Shown here piece after piece: positions 8,404 to 17,219 of a stretch of 19,388 bases of DNA. Under the pieces are notes generated by a model. It saw nothing but the letters and a program-made list of their open reading frames with translations. It was not told the origin of the DNA and searched no databases. The DNA is from Planctomycetota bacterium (GTDB lineage Bacteria; Planctomycetota; Planctomycetia; Planctomycetales; Planctomycetaceae). Each line of letters starts with the position of its first letter. The first letter of the stretch is position 1. The DNA is taken from positions 1 through 19,388 of the forward strand of contig JAEYWB010000893.1 in assembly GCA_023429275.1 (NCBI GenBank), in the 5' to 3' direction. Position numbers and translations under genes: made by a program.

Positions 8404-8928
8404 TCAGGCCGGTTCCTTGAACGATTCCTCGGTCGGTTCGTTGACCGAGTAGTCCCGCTCCCAGCCCTCGTTTTCGAGCTTGATGGTCTGGATGGCGACG
8501 GCGTTCGCGTTCGCGTCGAGATCGGGAAGCGCCTGGTATTCCGAGATCCAGCAACGATAGACGGTGTAGGCGGTCGCCAGCTGCCCCGCCTCGTTGTAGA
8601 CCTCGATGATGATGTCCTTGCGGAAGTCCTTGAGGGAGACCTCCGACCCCAGCCCCGACTGGAAGTTCCAGACCTTGTTGGCCCAGACCTCGAACTCGGT
8701 GTCGTGCGTCACCCCCCGCTCAAGGGTCACGGCCTCGTAGTCCGTCCGGCCGGGAGACTTCCTGCTGGAGCTCGGATCGCCACCCTCCCGATGCGAGACG
8801 ACCTCGGTCTTCCGCTTGAGGCCGGTCACCTTGCTGATGCCGGCGACGAACTTGCCGTCCCACTTCACACGGAACTTGAAGTTCTTGTAGGGGTCGAACC
8901 GGGTGGAGTTGACGCTGAACTGGGCCAT
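8404..8928 (-). CDS. Inner tube protein, T4 gp19-like (Pvc1/Pvc5 type)
   Basis: The 174-residue product shows the conserved pattern of phage T4-like tail tube proteins: an N-terminal DPYKNFKFRVKWDGKFVAGI strand pair, the VTGLKRKTEVVSHREGGD loop, the ERGVTHDTEFEVWANKVWN helix, and the C-terminal WISEYQALPDLDANANAVAI strand followed by TIKLENEGWERD. The length fits the family. Hexameric rings of this protein stack into the inner tube that carries or delivers cargo. It lies 76 nt downstream of the sheath gene, as in typical CIS operons. I see no clear Shine-Dalgarno before ATG 8928. It is the only gp19-type protein in the window, whereas many eCIS encode two. Confidence 0.95.
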   Translation of the reverse strand: MAQFSVNSTRFDPYKNFKFRVKWDGKFVAGISKVTGLKRKTEVVSHREGGDPSSSRKSPGRTDYEAVTLERGVTHDTEFEVWANKVWNFQSGLGSEVSLKDFRKDIIIEVYNEAGQLATAYTVYRCWISEYQALPDLDANANAVAIQTIKLENEGWERDYSVNEPTEESFKEPA

Positions 8929-9004
8929 GGTGGGCGTCTCGTCGAAAGGAGCGTTGGATCAGGAGAGAGAAGGGCCGCAGCGCGGGAGCCGGAAGAGTGC
9001 CGCG

Positions 9005-10594
<1,590 letters not shown>

Positions 10595-10680
10595 GGTGGA
10601 GTGCGGTCGAAGCCTGGGGAGACCGGCAGATCAGCGACCGCCGGCGGAGAAGAGGCAACGGAGCGGCTTGAGACCCGCGG

Positions 10681-11175
10681 TTACTTCACTTTCAACATCT
10701 GCGGCTTGATCTGCGGCTCGGTCATCCGCGGCTTCATTGTCTTGCCGATCAGAATCTTGAGATCGAGATTCGTGTTGGCCATGTTCTGCACGAGGATCCG
10801 CTCGACCTTCTCGGGGAGGAGCGTCAGCGAGTAGCCCATCAGCAGAAGCGGCGCTTCGAGCCGGATCGTGTCACGGTTGTCATCCCATTCCTCGATGCCG
10901 TCTCCGGCGAACTGGAGGTGCAAAGAGACCTCGCTCTTCGGGCACATTTGCGTCAGGTACTGGCCGGATGCGACGTGCAGGAGCAGAAACTGGATGTAGG
11001 CCCGCTTGCCGGCGTCGAGGATGACCGTGGTGCAGTTCTTCCCTTCCTCGGGCTTTGAGGGAATGGTCGTGCTGACCGGCAGGTAGGCATCGACGTCGAT
11101 GGCGAAGTCCTTGAGAGATTCCTTCGGCCCATCCTTGATGGCGATTTCCGATTTGATCGTGGCTGCACTGGGCAT
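10681..11175 (-). CDS. Conserved-looking protein of unknown function at the head of the sheath/tube operon
   Basis: The 164-residue product begins MPSAATIKSEIAIKDGPKES and ends in a Lys-rich tail (IGKTMKPRMTEPQIKPQMLK). It looks beta-rich (KRAYIQFLLLHVASGQYLTQ, KSEVSLHLQFAGDG, APLLLMGYSLTLLPEKVERI), with no signal peptide, membrane helix or known catalytic motif. A good ribosome binding site (AAGGTG at 11188-11183) sits 7 nt before ATG 11175, so it is the first gene of the leftward arm. It occupies the place where many eCIS operons carry their first gp19-type tube protein, but its sequence does not show the gp19 pattern. I do not recognise the family. A structural or capping accessory is possible from position alone. 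Confidence 0.75.
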   Translation of the reverse strand: MPSAATIKSEIAIKDGPKESLKDFAIDVDAYLPVSTTIPSKPEEGKNCTTVILDAGKRAYIQFLLLHVASGQYLTQMCPKSEVSLHLQFAGDGIEEWDDNRDTIRLEAPLLLMGYSLTLLPEKVERILVQNMANTNLDLKILIGKTMKPRMTEPQIKPQMLKVK

Positions 11176-11458
11176 GTTGCTGCACCTTTTTCAGGGGGGC
11201 CCGGAACGAGTGTCGAAAGAGATGATTGGCGAGTATCTCGGCGTTTGACCGGCCCGCTACGTCTCGCCTGGGGAAGGGCGATGGCCCAATCCCGCGCAGC
11301 CGGCATTCCCCAAGGCATCCCCATCGCGACACGCACCCCGACCTTGAACCGGCGGGCCGAACTCCGAGCATGTGTGGGCTGGAGTGGCCGCGGCTTCATT
11401 CGAGGCGGGCCCGCCGAATCCGATCCACCATCCGGTCCCGCCCCAGAAGGGGAGAGCG
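11176..11458. promoter_or_regulatory. Divergent intergenic region between the leftward CIS arm and the secreted-protein gene
   Basis: This 283-bp stretch separates two genes pointing away from each other, so it must contain start signals for both. The clear elements are the ribosome binding sites at its ends: AAGGTG (minus, 11188-11183) and AAGGGGAG (plus, 11447-11454). I see no pair of boxes with acceptable sigma-70 spacing on either strand, and no inverted repeat long enough to call an operator. The plus-strand frame continues open upstream to about 11372, but the signal peptide and ribosome binding site favour the later start. Confidence 0.45.
11447..11454 (+). promoter_or_regulatory. Ribosome binding site that decides the 11459 start
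   Basis: AAGGGGAG within a longer purine run (11445-11456) lies 4 nt upstream of ATG 11459. It is one of the few strong Shine-Dalgarno-like sites in the window and supports the signal-peptide start over the upstream in-frame ATG. Confidence 0.6.
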
Positions 11459-12463
11459 ATGCTCCAAACGAAGACTCAAAGCGTGTTGATGCTGCTGTTC
11501 GTTCTCGTGGCGCCATGGAACGCCCGTGCCGCGGACGAGAAGGAGCGGATTCAGATCATCGAATGGGGAACGATCGGCGAGGTTAAGCCGTTCATCACGC
11601 GGCAGTTGACCGTCGAGGAGTACCAGAAGCGGAATATCCTCCGGCTGCAGTACCAGGTTCAGTGCCGCTGCTCATGCGGCTATTGCTGCTGCCGATTGTG
11701 TCCTGTCGAGGTCCTGCACGAGGAACGCTATGCGGTGCATACACGGAGGACCTTCCTCTATGGCCCGCCTGTGGAATGCTGGATTGAAGGTGAAGCAACG
11801 CCAGAGGCCCCCAAGAAGGAGGACGAGAAGATTCGTCTTGGGAAACCGCTTCCATATTTTGCAGCGAGGAATTCGTTGGATTCCGACGTCCTCCGCCTAC
11901 AGCGCACCGTTCGCGATCCCGACGAGAAGGCGGATCCGGCTGACACGTCGGCAGATGCGGCCCGGAAGACAAAGCTCGATGATCGGAAATACGCCTGGGG
12001 AAGGAATCAGGTCTGGCGTCCTACAGATGGAAAGAAGCTCATCCTCGTCTGGAATGTCCACAATGATGTGAATCTGGCTTCCGTCAGAGGATCGATCACT
12101 TTCCACGCAAAGCCAGAAGCCAAGATTGAGGTCCTTCTACTTGGTCATCCCAATTCATCCGTCGAATGCGAAAACCTCAACATCATTACCGGGGGCAATG
12201 TTCTGAAGCTCAGGGTCGAAAAGGACGGGGAAAAGGCTGAGACGTATCCGCAGTCTGCAGAGCTCCGGGACCTGAGCCGCGTTGTCTTCATTGCGAGCGC
12301 TGAGGTCGCCAGAAATGGTGAACCGCTCGTTTGGGCGACGTGGTCAAATCCCGATGGGGGAAAAGACTTGTCCGTTTCCGCCCCGTTCGAGCAGATCAAA
12401 GAGCACTTCAAGCTCGATCGAGAGTTTCGGGCGATTCGAACCTACGAGCGCGACAAGCCGTAG
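11459..12463 (+). CDS. Secreted protein with a dense cysteine cluster, function unknown
   Basis: The start at 11459 is chosen over the longer frame (11372) because AAGGGGAG lies 4 nt upstream and the product then opens with a signal peptide: MLQTKTQSVLMLLFVLVAPW, with a likely cleavage after ARA at residue 24. The mature part (about 310 aa) has a striking cluster of seven cysteines at residues 69, 71, 73, 76, 77, 78 and 81 (CRCSCGYCCCRLC). After that come a charged region (about 120-175) and beta-type segments (LILVWNVHNDVNLASVRGSI, KIEVLLLGHPNSS, SRVVFIASAEVARNG). I do not recognise the family. The coding sequence appears less GC-rich than its neighbours. It sits between the two CIS arms but shares neither operon, so a link to the particle is only positional. 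Confidence 0.75.
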   Translation: MLQTKTQSVLMLLFVLVAPWNARAADEKERIQIIEWGTIGEVKPFITRQLTVEEYQKRNILRLQYQVQCRCSCGYCCCRLCPVEVLHEERYAVHTRRTFLYGPPVECWIEGEATPEAPKKEDEKIRLGKPLPYFAARNSLDSDVLRLQRTVRDPDEKADPADTSADAARKTKLDDRKYAWGRNQVWRPTDGKKLILVWNVHNDVNLASVRGSITFHAKPEAKIEVLLLGHPNSSVECENLNIITGGNVLKLRVEKDGEKAETYPQSAELRDLSRVVFIASAEVARNGEPLVWATWSNPDGGKDLSVSAPFEQIKEHFKLDREFRAIRTYERDKP

Positions 12464-12510
12464 GCCACGTCCATTGATTGTTGGACCTCAAACACGGGCG
12501 GCATGGCCAC

Positions 12511-13521
12511 TTAACCGACCCGCTCCCACCGGACCCCTTCCCCCGTCCCGTCTCCCGTAAATCGGAGAACGCGGTGGAGGTGATGGCGGTTCAGGTTCTT
12601 GATCGCGTCGTGGAGCCGCTGCTTGCTGGTCTGATTCGGGACCGGCGGCAGCGGATCATCCAGCTTCGCCGGCCAGTGCTCTTCCTCGAACGCGATCAGG
12701 ACCATCTCCTGGTTCGGCGATCGGAACCGGAACTTTTTCACAAGCACCGACCCGAACCACAGCTCCTTGCGGTCGTCATCCCACCGCGGCCGCGCCGCCG
12801 GGGCGATTCGCTGAAGATCCCCTTCGTGCGACGTTTTCGCCAGCGTTTCTCCGAACGAAAGTGGCCGCACGATCGTCGCTGCCGTGGCGGAATAGCCATT
12901 CCCGTTGCCGTTCCCTGAAACCGGGCCCGGATTCGCCAGGTCGTCCATCGCAGACGGCGACAGCTTTGTCAGAGGAACAAAGATCCTCTCGTCTTCCTCC
13001 TCCATCTCCGGAGCGCCGCGGGAGACCTTCCCATGGCCGTTCAACGGAGCGGCCGCCCGATTGAGCGTGCCGTTGGCAACGTGCCGTCCGTCGTGAAGAC
13101 CCCTTCCATCGGCTCGGGGGAGCGACGCCACGTCGGGATGGAGCATCGAACGAAGAAGGCTCTCTCCGGGGCCCGTGAGGACGAAGCAGGAATCGAGCGT
13201 GAACTTCAGCCCCGCGTTCCCCAGGAAGCAGCGTGTCGACTCGTTGACAGGAGTCGTCTCCAGCCGATGGAGCAGGAACTCCTTCTTGAGCATCCACCGC
13301 AGGTCGGTCTCGGTCAGCCCCGCCGCCCGCAGCGTCGGGAACTCGACGGCGAAGTCCCAGATATCGCACCGGGTATCCCGGGCACAGCCCTCGGCCTGAA
13401 GCAAGAGTTCTATCGCGGCGCGTCGCGGTCCGACCGCCCAATCGGAGGGAAATCCCCCTTGGATAAATGAGGCCATAGTCCGCCTGCGAAATGGAGTGCC
13501 GTTTGCCCTACGCGACTCCAT
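12511..13521 (-). CDS. Planctomycete-type protein with a C-terminal winged-helix-like module
   Basis: The 336-residue frame opens with ATG 13521. A second ATG at 13476 (MASFIQGGFPSDWAVGPRRA) gives a 321-residue product and may be the true start; neither has a strong ribosome binding site. The N-terminal part (about 20-140) is a mixed fold with DIWDFAVEFPTLRAAGLTET and DLRWMLKKEFLLHRLE, resembling a helix-turn-helix-like module. A GNGNGNG linker follows near residue 205. The C-terminal 100 residues contain RKELWFGSVLVKKFRFRSPN, QEMVLIAFEEEHWPAKLDDP and SKQRLHDAIKNLNRHH, ending in a VLRFTGDGTGEGVRWE motif. I associate that module with many paralogous planctomycete proteins of winged-helix appearance. 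I know of no assigned function; DNA binding or regulation is a reasonable guess. It converges on the secreted-protein gene, with 47 nt between the stops. Confidence 0.75.
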   Translation of the reverse strand: MESRRANGTPFRRRTMASFIQGGFPSDWAVGPRRAAIELLLQAEGCARDTRCDIWDFAVEFPTLRAAGLTETDLRWMLKKEFLLHRLETTPVNESTRCFLGNAGLKFTLDSCFVLTGPGESLLRSMLHPDVASLPRADGRGLHDGRHVANGTLNRAAAPLNGHGKVSRGAPEMEEEDERIFVPLTKLSPSAMDDLANPGPVSGNGNGNGYSATAATIVRPLSFGETLAKTSHEGDLQRIAPAARPRWDDDRKELWFGSVLVKKFRFRSPNQEMVLIAFEEEHWPAKLDDPLPPVPNQTSKQRLHDAIKNLNRHHLHRVLRFTGDGTGEGVRWERVG

Positions 13522-13583
13522 CCGCCTTCATTCCCGCCGCCTTCCCTATCTGGCCCGCCTGACGGCGCTGGGGAAGCATGTTG

Positions 13584-13612
13584 ACTTTGGAGAACATCTA
13601 AGCGTCTGTCAA
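13584..13612 (-). promoter_or_regulatory. Possible weak promoter for the leftward planctomycete-type gene
   Basis: On the minus strand a perfect TTGACA (13612-13607) is followed after 17 nt by CAAAGT (13589-13584), which matches the -10 consensus at only three of six positions. It lies about 60-110 nt upstream of the two possible starts (13521 and 13476). Confidence 0.2.
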
Positions 13613-13673
13613 TAGGCCGCACATCGAATAGCAACGCGAAATGTCCCCGCATCTTCTTAGATAACAAGAGGTA

Positions 13674-13689
13674 TCCGGGATAACCCGGA
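13674..13689. repeat. Short perfect hairpin in the intergenic region
   Basis: TCCGGG (13674-13679) and CCCGGA (13684-13689) form a 6-bp perfect stem with the tetraloop ATAA. No T-tract follows on either strand, so it is not a typical intrinsic terminator. It could be an operator half or chance. Confidence 0.35.
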
Positions 13690-14043
13690 AGGCATTTAGG
13701 CGCCCGACTCACGAGCCTGCTTTACTGGAATCGCGCAGGCCCTGACGGGTTGGCCAGCCGTCCTGCATTCTGACGCATTTCGAAACACCGATCGGCTCAC
13801 CCATGCGGATTCAGGATCTCCCGGACAACGCGGCTCCATCTCATCCCCGACGATCGGCAGTCCGGCGGATGCAACACTGGAATCGATCACGATCTCTCTC
13901 CCCATGTGTTCCTCAGGGCTTCCCCAGCTCCTCACCCACACGCGAACCGCAAACCCTTTGTCGCACCTCGACGCCTGCTCACTCCGCATTTGAAATGCGT
14001 GAACTGAATTCTGTTCAACGGGAGATCCCTTTTCAGGGGCCGC

Positions 14044-14700
14044 ATGTCCTCTTTCCCCCGCACTCCGAAGCTCACACGAGCCGGCATCGTCCTGATGTCC
14101 CCGGACGGCAATGTGCTGCGCGAGATCCCTCTGCAGTACAACCCCGAGAAGCTGACGCGAACCCTGCAGGCCCAGTTCGTGGAGCCGGACGGGCAGAACC
14201 GTTCGGACCCCGCCCGGCTCAGCGGACCACCGATCGAGACGATCAAGCTCGAAGCGATCGTCGATGCGGCCGATCAGCTGGAGCAACCGGACCGGAACCA
14301 GGACACGGTTCAGCATGGCATTCAGCCGCTTCTCGCGGCGCTCGAGCTGACGATCTATCCGCACAGCACCAAGCTCGAACAGAGCAAGAGCGCCTCGAAC
14401 ACGAGCGCCATCGAGGTGTTCGTGACCGAGGCTCCCCTCACCGTGTTCGTCTGGGGCAAGTCGCGGATCGTCCCGGTCCGGATCACCGACTTCGCCGTCA
14501 CCGAGGAGTTCTTCGATCCGGAACTGAATCCCATCCGGGCCGTCGTCAGCCTCGGGATGAGGGTCCTCAGCGTCACGGACCTCGGATTCCAGCATGTCGG
14601 CTCGAATCTCTACATGGTCTACCAGAAGCAGAAGGAGGCTCTCGCGGCCAAGGTTGGCAGCCAGATCGGTCAGTTGAGCCTTCGAGGTGCCCCCGTATGA
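14044..14700 (+). CDS. CIS tube-initiator/baseplate protein (Pvc7 N-domain, CIS_tube family)
   Basis: The 218-residue product has the signature of the contractile injection system tube protein family: MSSFPRTPKLTRAGIVLMSP, then DGNVLREIPLQYNPEKLTRT, with the FxYNP-type motif as LQYNPEKL. Later come the PIETIKLEAIVDAAD strand, the IQPLLAALELTIYP helix, VFVWGKSRIVPVRITDFAVT, and the TEEFFDPELNPIRAVVSLGM strand. In PVC/Afp this protein joins the hub to the first tube layer. There the LysM domain is part of the same protein (Pvc7); here it is encoded separately by the next gene. It is the first gene of the rightward arm. Its TGA overlaps the ATG of the LysM gene (ATGA). The ribosome binding site is weak (CAGGGG). 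Confidence 0.93.
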   Translation: MSSFPRTPKLTRAGIVLMSPDGNVLREIPLQYNPEKLTRTLQAQFVEPDGQNRSDPARLSGPPIETIKLEAIVDAADQLEQPDRNQDTVQHGIQPLLAALELTIYPHSTKLEQSKSASNTSAIEVFVTEAPLTVFVWGKSRIVPVRITDFAVTEEFFDPELNPIRAVVSLGMRVLSVTDLGFQHVGSNLYMVYQKQKEALAAKVGSQIGQLSLRGAPV

Positions 14701-15059
14701 ACCCGAACCAGCTTCCGCTCCCGCAGCCCGGTTCCCTGGAGCAAACCCTCTACCCACCGACGAGCCGCTATCACGGTATCCCGGTCCAGACGCTCGAGAT
14801 CGAAGGAGGAATGGAGGTGGCGTACCTGAGCCGCCGGTTCCTTCCCCGCCCCGACCGGTTCTTTGCGGTCCGCGAGCACGCGATTGTCGAAGGGGACCGG
14901 ATCGACCGGATCGCCGCTCAGTACTTCGGCGATCCGGAACAGTACTGGCGGCTGTGTGACGCGAACGGCGCGATGCGCCCCGGCGAGCTGACCGAGACGG
15001 TCGGACGACGGATCCTGATCACCCTCCCCGAAGGTATCGCCGCGTCTCACCATGTCTAG
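14697..15059 (+). CDS. LysM-domain baseplate protein
   Basis: The 120-residue product begins MNPNQLPLPQPGSLEQTLYP and ends with a LysM-like module at about residues 56-110: VREHAIVEGDRIDRIAAQYF, then GDPEQYWRLCDANGAMRPGE, then RRILITLP. This is the beta-alpha-alpha-beta pattern of phage and CIS baseplate LysM proteins (gpX or gp53-like, and the C-terminus of Pvc7). There is no signal peptide. It probably clamps the hub or tube base rather than binding peptidoglycan. It is coupled on both sides: ATG 14697 overlaps the preceding stop, and its TAG (15057-15059) lies inside the start of the next gene (ATG 15052). The upstream in-frame extension is a shadow of the 14044 gene. Confidence 0.9.
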   Translation: MNPNQLPLPQPGSLEQTLYPPTSRYHGIPVQTLEIEGGMEVAYLSRRFLPRPDRFFAVREHAIVEGDRIDRIAAQYFGDPEQYWRLCDANGAMRPGELTETVGRRILITLPEGIAASHHV

Positions 15060-16164
15060 TCCTCCCACACTGACGATCCTTGCCGGCCCGACCGTGCCGA
15101 CGCCGCTCCCGGCGAACGTCGTCGAGCTCCTCGAGTCGGCGACGGTCACGACCCGCGGCGGCCGAGACGATGGCTTCGAGCTCCGGTTCCGCCTCTCGGG
15201 ACGGACCAGGCTGACGACGGATCTCGTGCTCGCGGGCGCCCAGTCCCCCGAGTTCCGCGTGATCCTGATCGTCACCCTGCTGGGGACGCCGCACGTCATC
15301 GCCGACGGAGTGATGGTCCACCACCAGATGGACAGCCAGGGGGACCAGCCGGTCCTGGTCCTGCAGGGACGGGGACTCACGGAGCTGATGGACCGCGAGG
15401 ACCGGACGGGGATGATGCAGTACATGGGGATGCCGCCGACGGCGCGGGTCGGGCTGATCCTCGCCCGCTATGCGAAGTACGGCTTCCTGCCGCTGGTTGT
15501 CCCGTCGATCGGCGACGCCATTCCCGATCCGATGGAGCGGAGCCCCGTCCACGAGGGGACCGACCTGCATTACGTGCAGCACCTGGCGGAGCTGGCGGGG
15601 AACGAGTTCTTCCTGCTGCCGGGACCGGCCCCCAGGACGAGCACCGCCTACTGGGGCCCCCCGACGAAGGTCGGTGTTCCGCAGGCGCCGCTGAATGCCA
15701 CGATGGGTCCGAACCGGAACGTCGAGCAGCTCAATTTCCGGATCGACACCTCGCGGCATGAGCAGCCGACGATCACGCTGCACGAGCCGATCACCAAGAT
15801 GGCGATCCCCGTGTCGATCCCGACGTTCAGCCCGCTGAGCCCGCCGATGGGCCTCATCCGGCCGCGGCCGCCGCTCACGACCCGCGTCGTGGGAACGTCA
15901 AAGAAATCCCTCGCGGAATCGCTGGTAGAGGGGTTCGCGGCCGCCAGCCGCAGCCAGGACACCGTCTTCGGCACCGGGTCGCTCAACGTCCTGCGGTACG
16001 GGCACGTCCTGCGGGCTCGCAGTCCGGTGATCGTCCGAGGGGCGACCGCTCCGTTCGACGGCCTGTACTACGTCAGCGAGGTGACCCACAGCATCCAGCG
16101 GGGCCGCTACACGCAGTCTTTCGAGCTCCGCCGCGACGGCCTCATGTCCACCGTGTCCCTCTGA
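15052..16164 (+). CDS. Baseplate hub protein, phage gpD/T4 gp27-like (N-part of Pvc8)
   Basis: The 370-residue product matches the late control gene D/gp27 hub family in layout: an N-terminal beta domain (DGFELRFRLSGRTRLTTDLV, then FRVILIVTLLGTPHVIADGV), the VLVLQGRGLTELMDRED segment, a helical domain with YAKYGFLPLVVPSIGDAIPD, and the diagnostic GTDLHYVQHLAELAGNEFFL motif. The C-terminal barrel contains LRYGHVLRARSPVIVRGATA and GLYYVSEVTHSIQRGRYTQS, typical of gpD proteins. It forms the trimeric hub that adapts the spike to the hexameric tube. In Photorhabdus, hub and spike are fused in Pvc8; here the OB-fold spike is a separate gene 9 nt downstream. The start overlaps the LysM gene end. Confidence 0.94.
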   Translation: MSSPPTLTILAGPTVPTPLPANVVELLESATVTTRGGRDDGFELRFRLSGRTRLTTDLVLAGAQSPEFRVILIVTLLGTPHVIADGVMVHHQMDSQGDQPVLVLQGRGLTELMDREDRTGMMQYMGMPPTARVGLILARYAKYGFLPLVVPSIGDAIPDPMERSPVHEGTDLHYVQHLAELAGNEFFLLPGPAPRTSTAYWGPPTKVGVPQAPLNATMGPNRNVEQLNFRIDTSRHEQPTITLHEPITKMAIPVSIPTFSPLSPPMGLIRPRPPLTTRVVGTSKKSLAESLVEGFAAASRSQDTVFGTGSLNVLRYGHVLRARSPVIVRGATAPFDGLYYVSEVTHSIQRGRYTQSFELRRDGLMSTVSL

Positions 16165-16173
16165 GGCGATCCG

Positions 16174-16722
16174 ATGATTTCCCCGTCCCACACCTCCGGC
16201 TCCCCCCGCGGCTCGACCCGCGAGTTCTATGGCAAGTACCGCGGGACCGTCATCAACAACATCGACGTGAAGCAGCTCGGGCGGATCCAGGTGATGGTGC
16301 CGGAGATCTCGCCGCTTCCGCTCTTGAACTGGGCGCTCCCCTGCGTCCCCGTCGGCGGGGCCCAGCTGGGGATCTTCAGCGTCCCCCTCATCAACGCGGG
16401 GGTCTGGATCGAGTTCGAGCAGGGAGATCCTGACTACCCGATCTGGACCGGCTGCTTTTACGGCACCGCCGCGGAGGTCCCGAACCGGGCCAAGGAGATC
16501 CCGCCGGGGATTCCCGCAATCACCCTGCAGACTGTCGCCCAGAACAGCCTCGTCGTGACCGACCTCCCGGGGCCGACGGGAGGAATCCAGCTCCGGACGA
16601 CGACCGGTTCGATGATCTCCGTGACGGACCTGGGGATCACGATTACCAACGGCAAGGGGGCCACGATCTCCCTGATCGGAAACATCGTCGACATCAACAG
16701 CGGCGCATTGACGGTGATGTGA
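16174..16722 (+). CDS. Spike protein with OB fold, phage gpV/T4 gp5-like (C-part of Pvc8)
   Basis: The 182-residue product has a gp5-type OB fold at about residues 20-100: YRGTVINNIDVKQLGRIQVM, VPVGGAQLGIFSVPLINAGV, WIEFEQGDPDYPIWTGCFYG. A short beta-prism tail follows (SLVVTDLPGPTGGIQLRTTT, SMISVTDLGITITNGKGATI, SLIGNIVDINSGALTV). The repeated GI-I-N-type strands suggest a short trimeric needle below the hub. No lysozyme domain is present, as in other eCIS and T6SS spikes. The next gene is the PAAR-like tip that would sit on its end. It lies 9 nt after the hub gene, in the same operon. Confidence 0.94.
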   Translation: MISPSHTSGSPRGSTREFYGKYRGTVINNIDVKQLGRIQVMVPEISPLPLLNWALPCVPVGGAQLGIFSVPLINAGVWIEFEQGDPDYPIWTGCFYGTAAEVPNRAKEIPPGIPAITLQTVAQNSLVVTDLPGPTGGIQLRTTTGSMISVTDLGITITNGKGATISLIGNIVDINSGALTVM

Positions 16723-16781
16723 TCGGCCCCGACCGATCGCCTCGTCCAACCTCATCTTCGTCCCGAAGAACCTGATCGACC

Positions 16782-17099
16782 ATGCCCGGCTTCCTCGTCC
16801 ATCTCGGCGCCTCGGTGATGTGCTCGCACGGGGCGCCCGCCCAGCCGACGTCGACGATCCCGCGGGTCCTCGTCAGCGGGCAGCCGATCGTCACGATGCC
16901 GATTCCGTACCTGATCTCGGGCTGTCCTCAGGCGGGGGTCCCGGCCCCGTTCTGCGCGACCGGGCAATGGACCCTGACCGCCACACGGGTCTTCGCACTG
17001 GGGCAGCCGGTCGTGCAGTTAGACAGCCAGTCCGCCTGCGCCGCGACCGGGCTGCCGATGCGGGTCGTCACGACCCAGGCCCGGGTCACGGGGACCTGA
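16782..17099 (+). CDS. PAAR-like spike-tip protein (Pvc10/DUF4280-related)
   Basis: The 105-residue product begins MPGFLVHLGASVMCSHGAPA and has the PAAR-like pattern: CSHG near residues 14-17, short repeated beta hairpins with Pro/Gly turns (RVLVSGQPIVTMPIPYLISG, ATRVFALGQPVVQLDS), and cysteines at 48, 58 and 86 that can bind a metal together with C14/H16. It should form the sharp tip on the gpV spike. It is 59 nt downstream of the spike gene and on the same strand. There is no C-terminal toxin extension: the protein ends soon after the tip fold. Confidence 0.9.
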   Translation: MPGFLVHLGASVMCSHGAPAQPTSTIPRVLVSGQPIVTMPIPYLISGCPQAGVPAPFCATGQWTLTATRVFALGQPVVQLDSQSACAATGLPMRVVTTQARVTGT

Positions 17100-17219
17100 C
17101 CGCAGCACAGACGCCGCAGGGACGCGCGCCCGGTTTCGATCCGGGCGAACTGAAACCAACCGAATCGATCGACATTCCCGAGGGCGTATCCCGAATCCAC
17201 GGGCCGGGCTGAATCCGTC
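17100..17219. other. 120-bp gap inside the baseplate operon
   Basis: No start codon with a plausible ribosome binding site and no terminator hairpin followed by T-residues is visible. It is longer than the other spacings in this arm and may be the remnant of a small gene or simple spacing. The ribosome binding site before ATG 17220 is also not evident. Confidence 0.3.

Larger units (their letters stand above)
13522..14043. promoter_or_regulatory. Non-coding control region upstream of the baseplate/spike arm
   Basis: This 522-bp stretch separates a leftward gene from the rightward baseplate operon. Frames crossing it on both strands look like compositional shadows. It includes an AT-richer segment (about 13580-13690). 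Elements seen are a TTGACT/TGTCAA dyad (13581-13612), a small hairpin TCCGGG-ATAA-CCCGGA (13674-13689), and an interrupted inverted repeat TGAAC...GTTCA around a central GAATTC (14000-14017), 26 nt before ATG 14044. I cannot identify a convincing -35/-10 pair for the plus strand. Confidence 0.45.

Noticed and set aside
13581..13615. TTGACT as a plus-strand -35 box for the baseplate arm
   Set aside because: No -10-like hexamer lies 16-18 nt downstream, and the site is over 400 nt from ATG 14044.
13803..14696. Long in-frame upstream extension of the LysM protein
   Set aside because: This part overlaps the CIS tube gene in another frame and reads as Arg/Pro/Ser low complexity. The LysM gene starts at the ATGA overlap at 14697.
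13696..14757. Minus-strand 353-codon open frame over the CIS tube gene
   Set aside because: Antisense shadow with no recognisable motif; the plus-strand protein matches the CIS tube family.
17125..17150. TTTCGATCCGGGCGAA segment resembling a tRNA T-arm
   Set aside because: No acceptor stem, anticodon arm or CCA end can be folded around it, and it lies within an operon gap.
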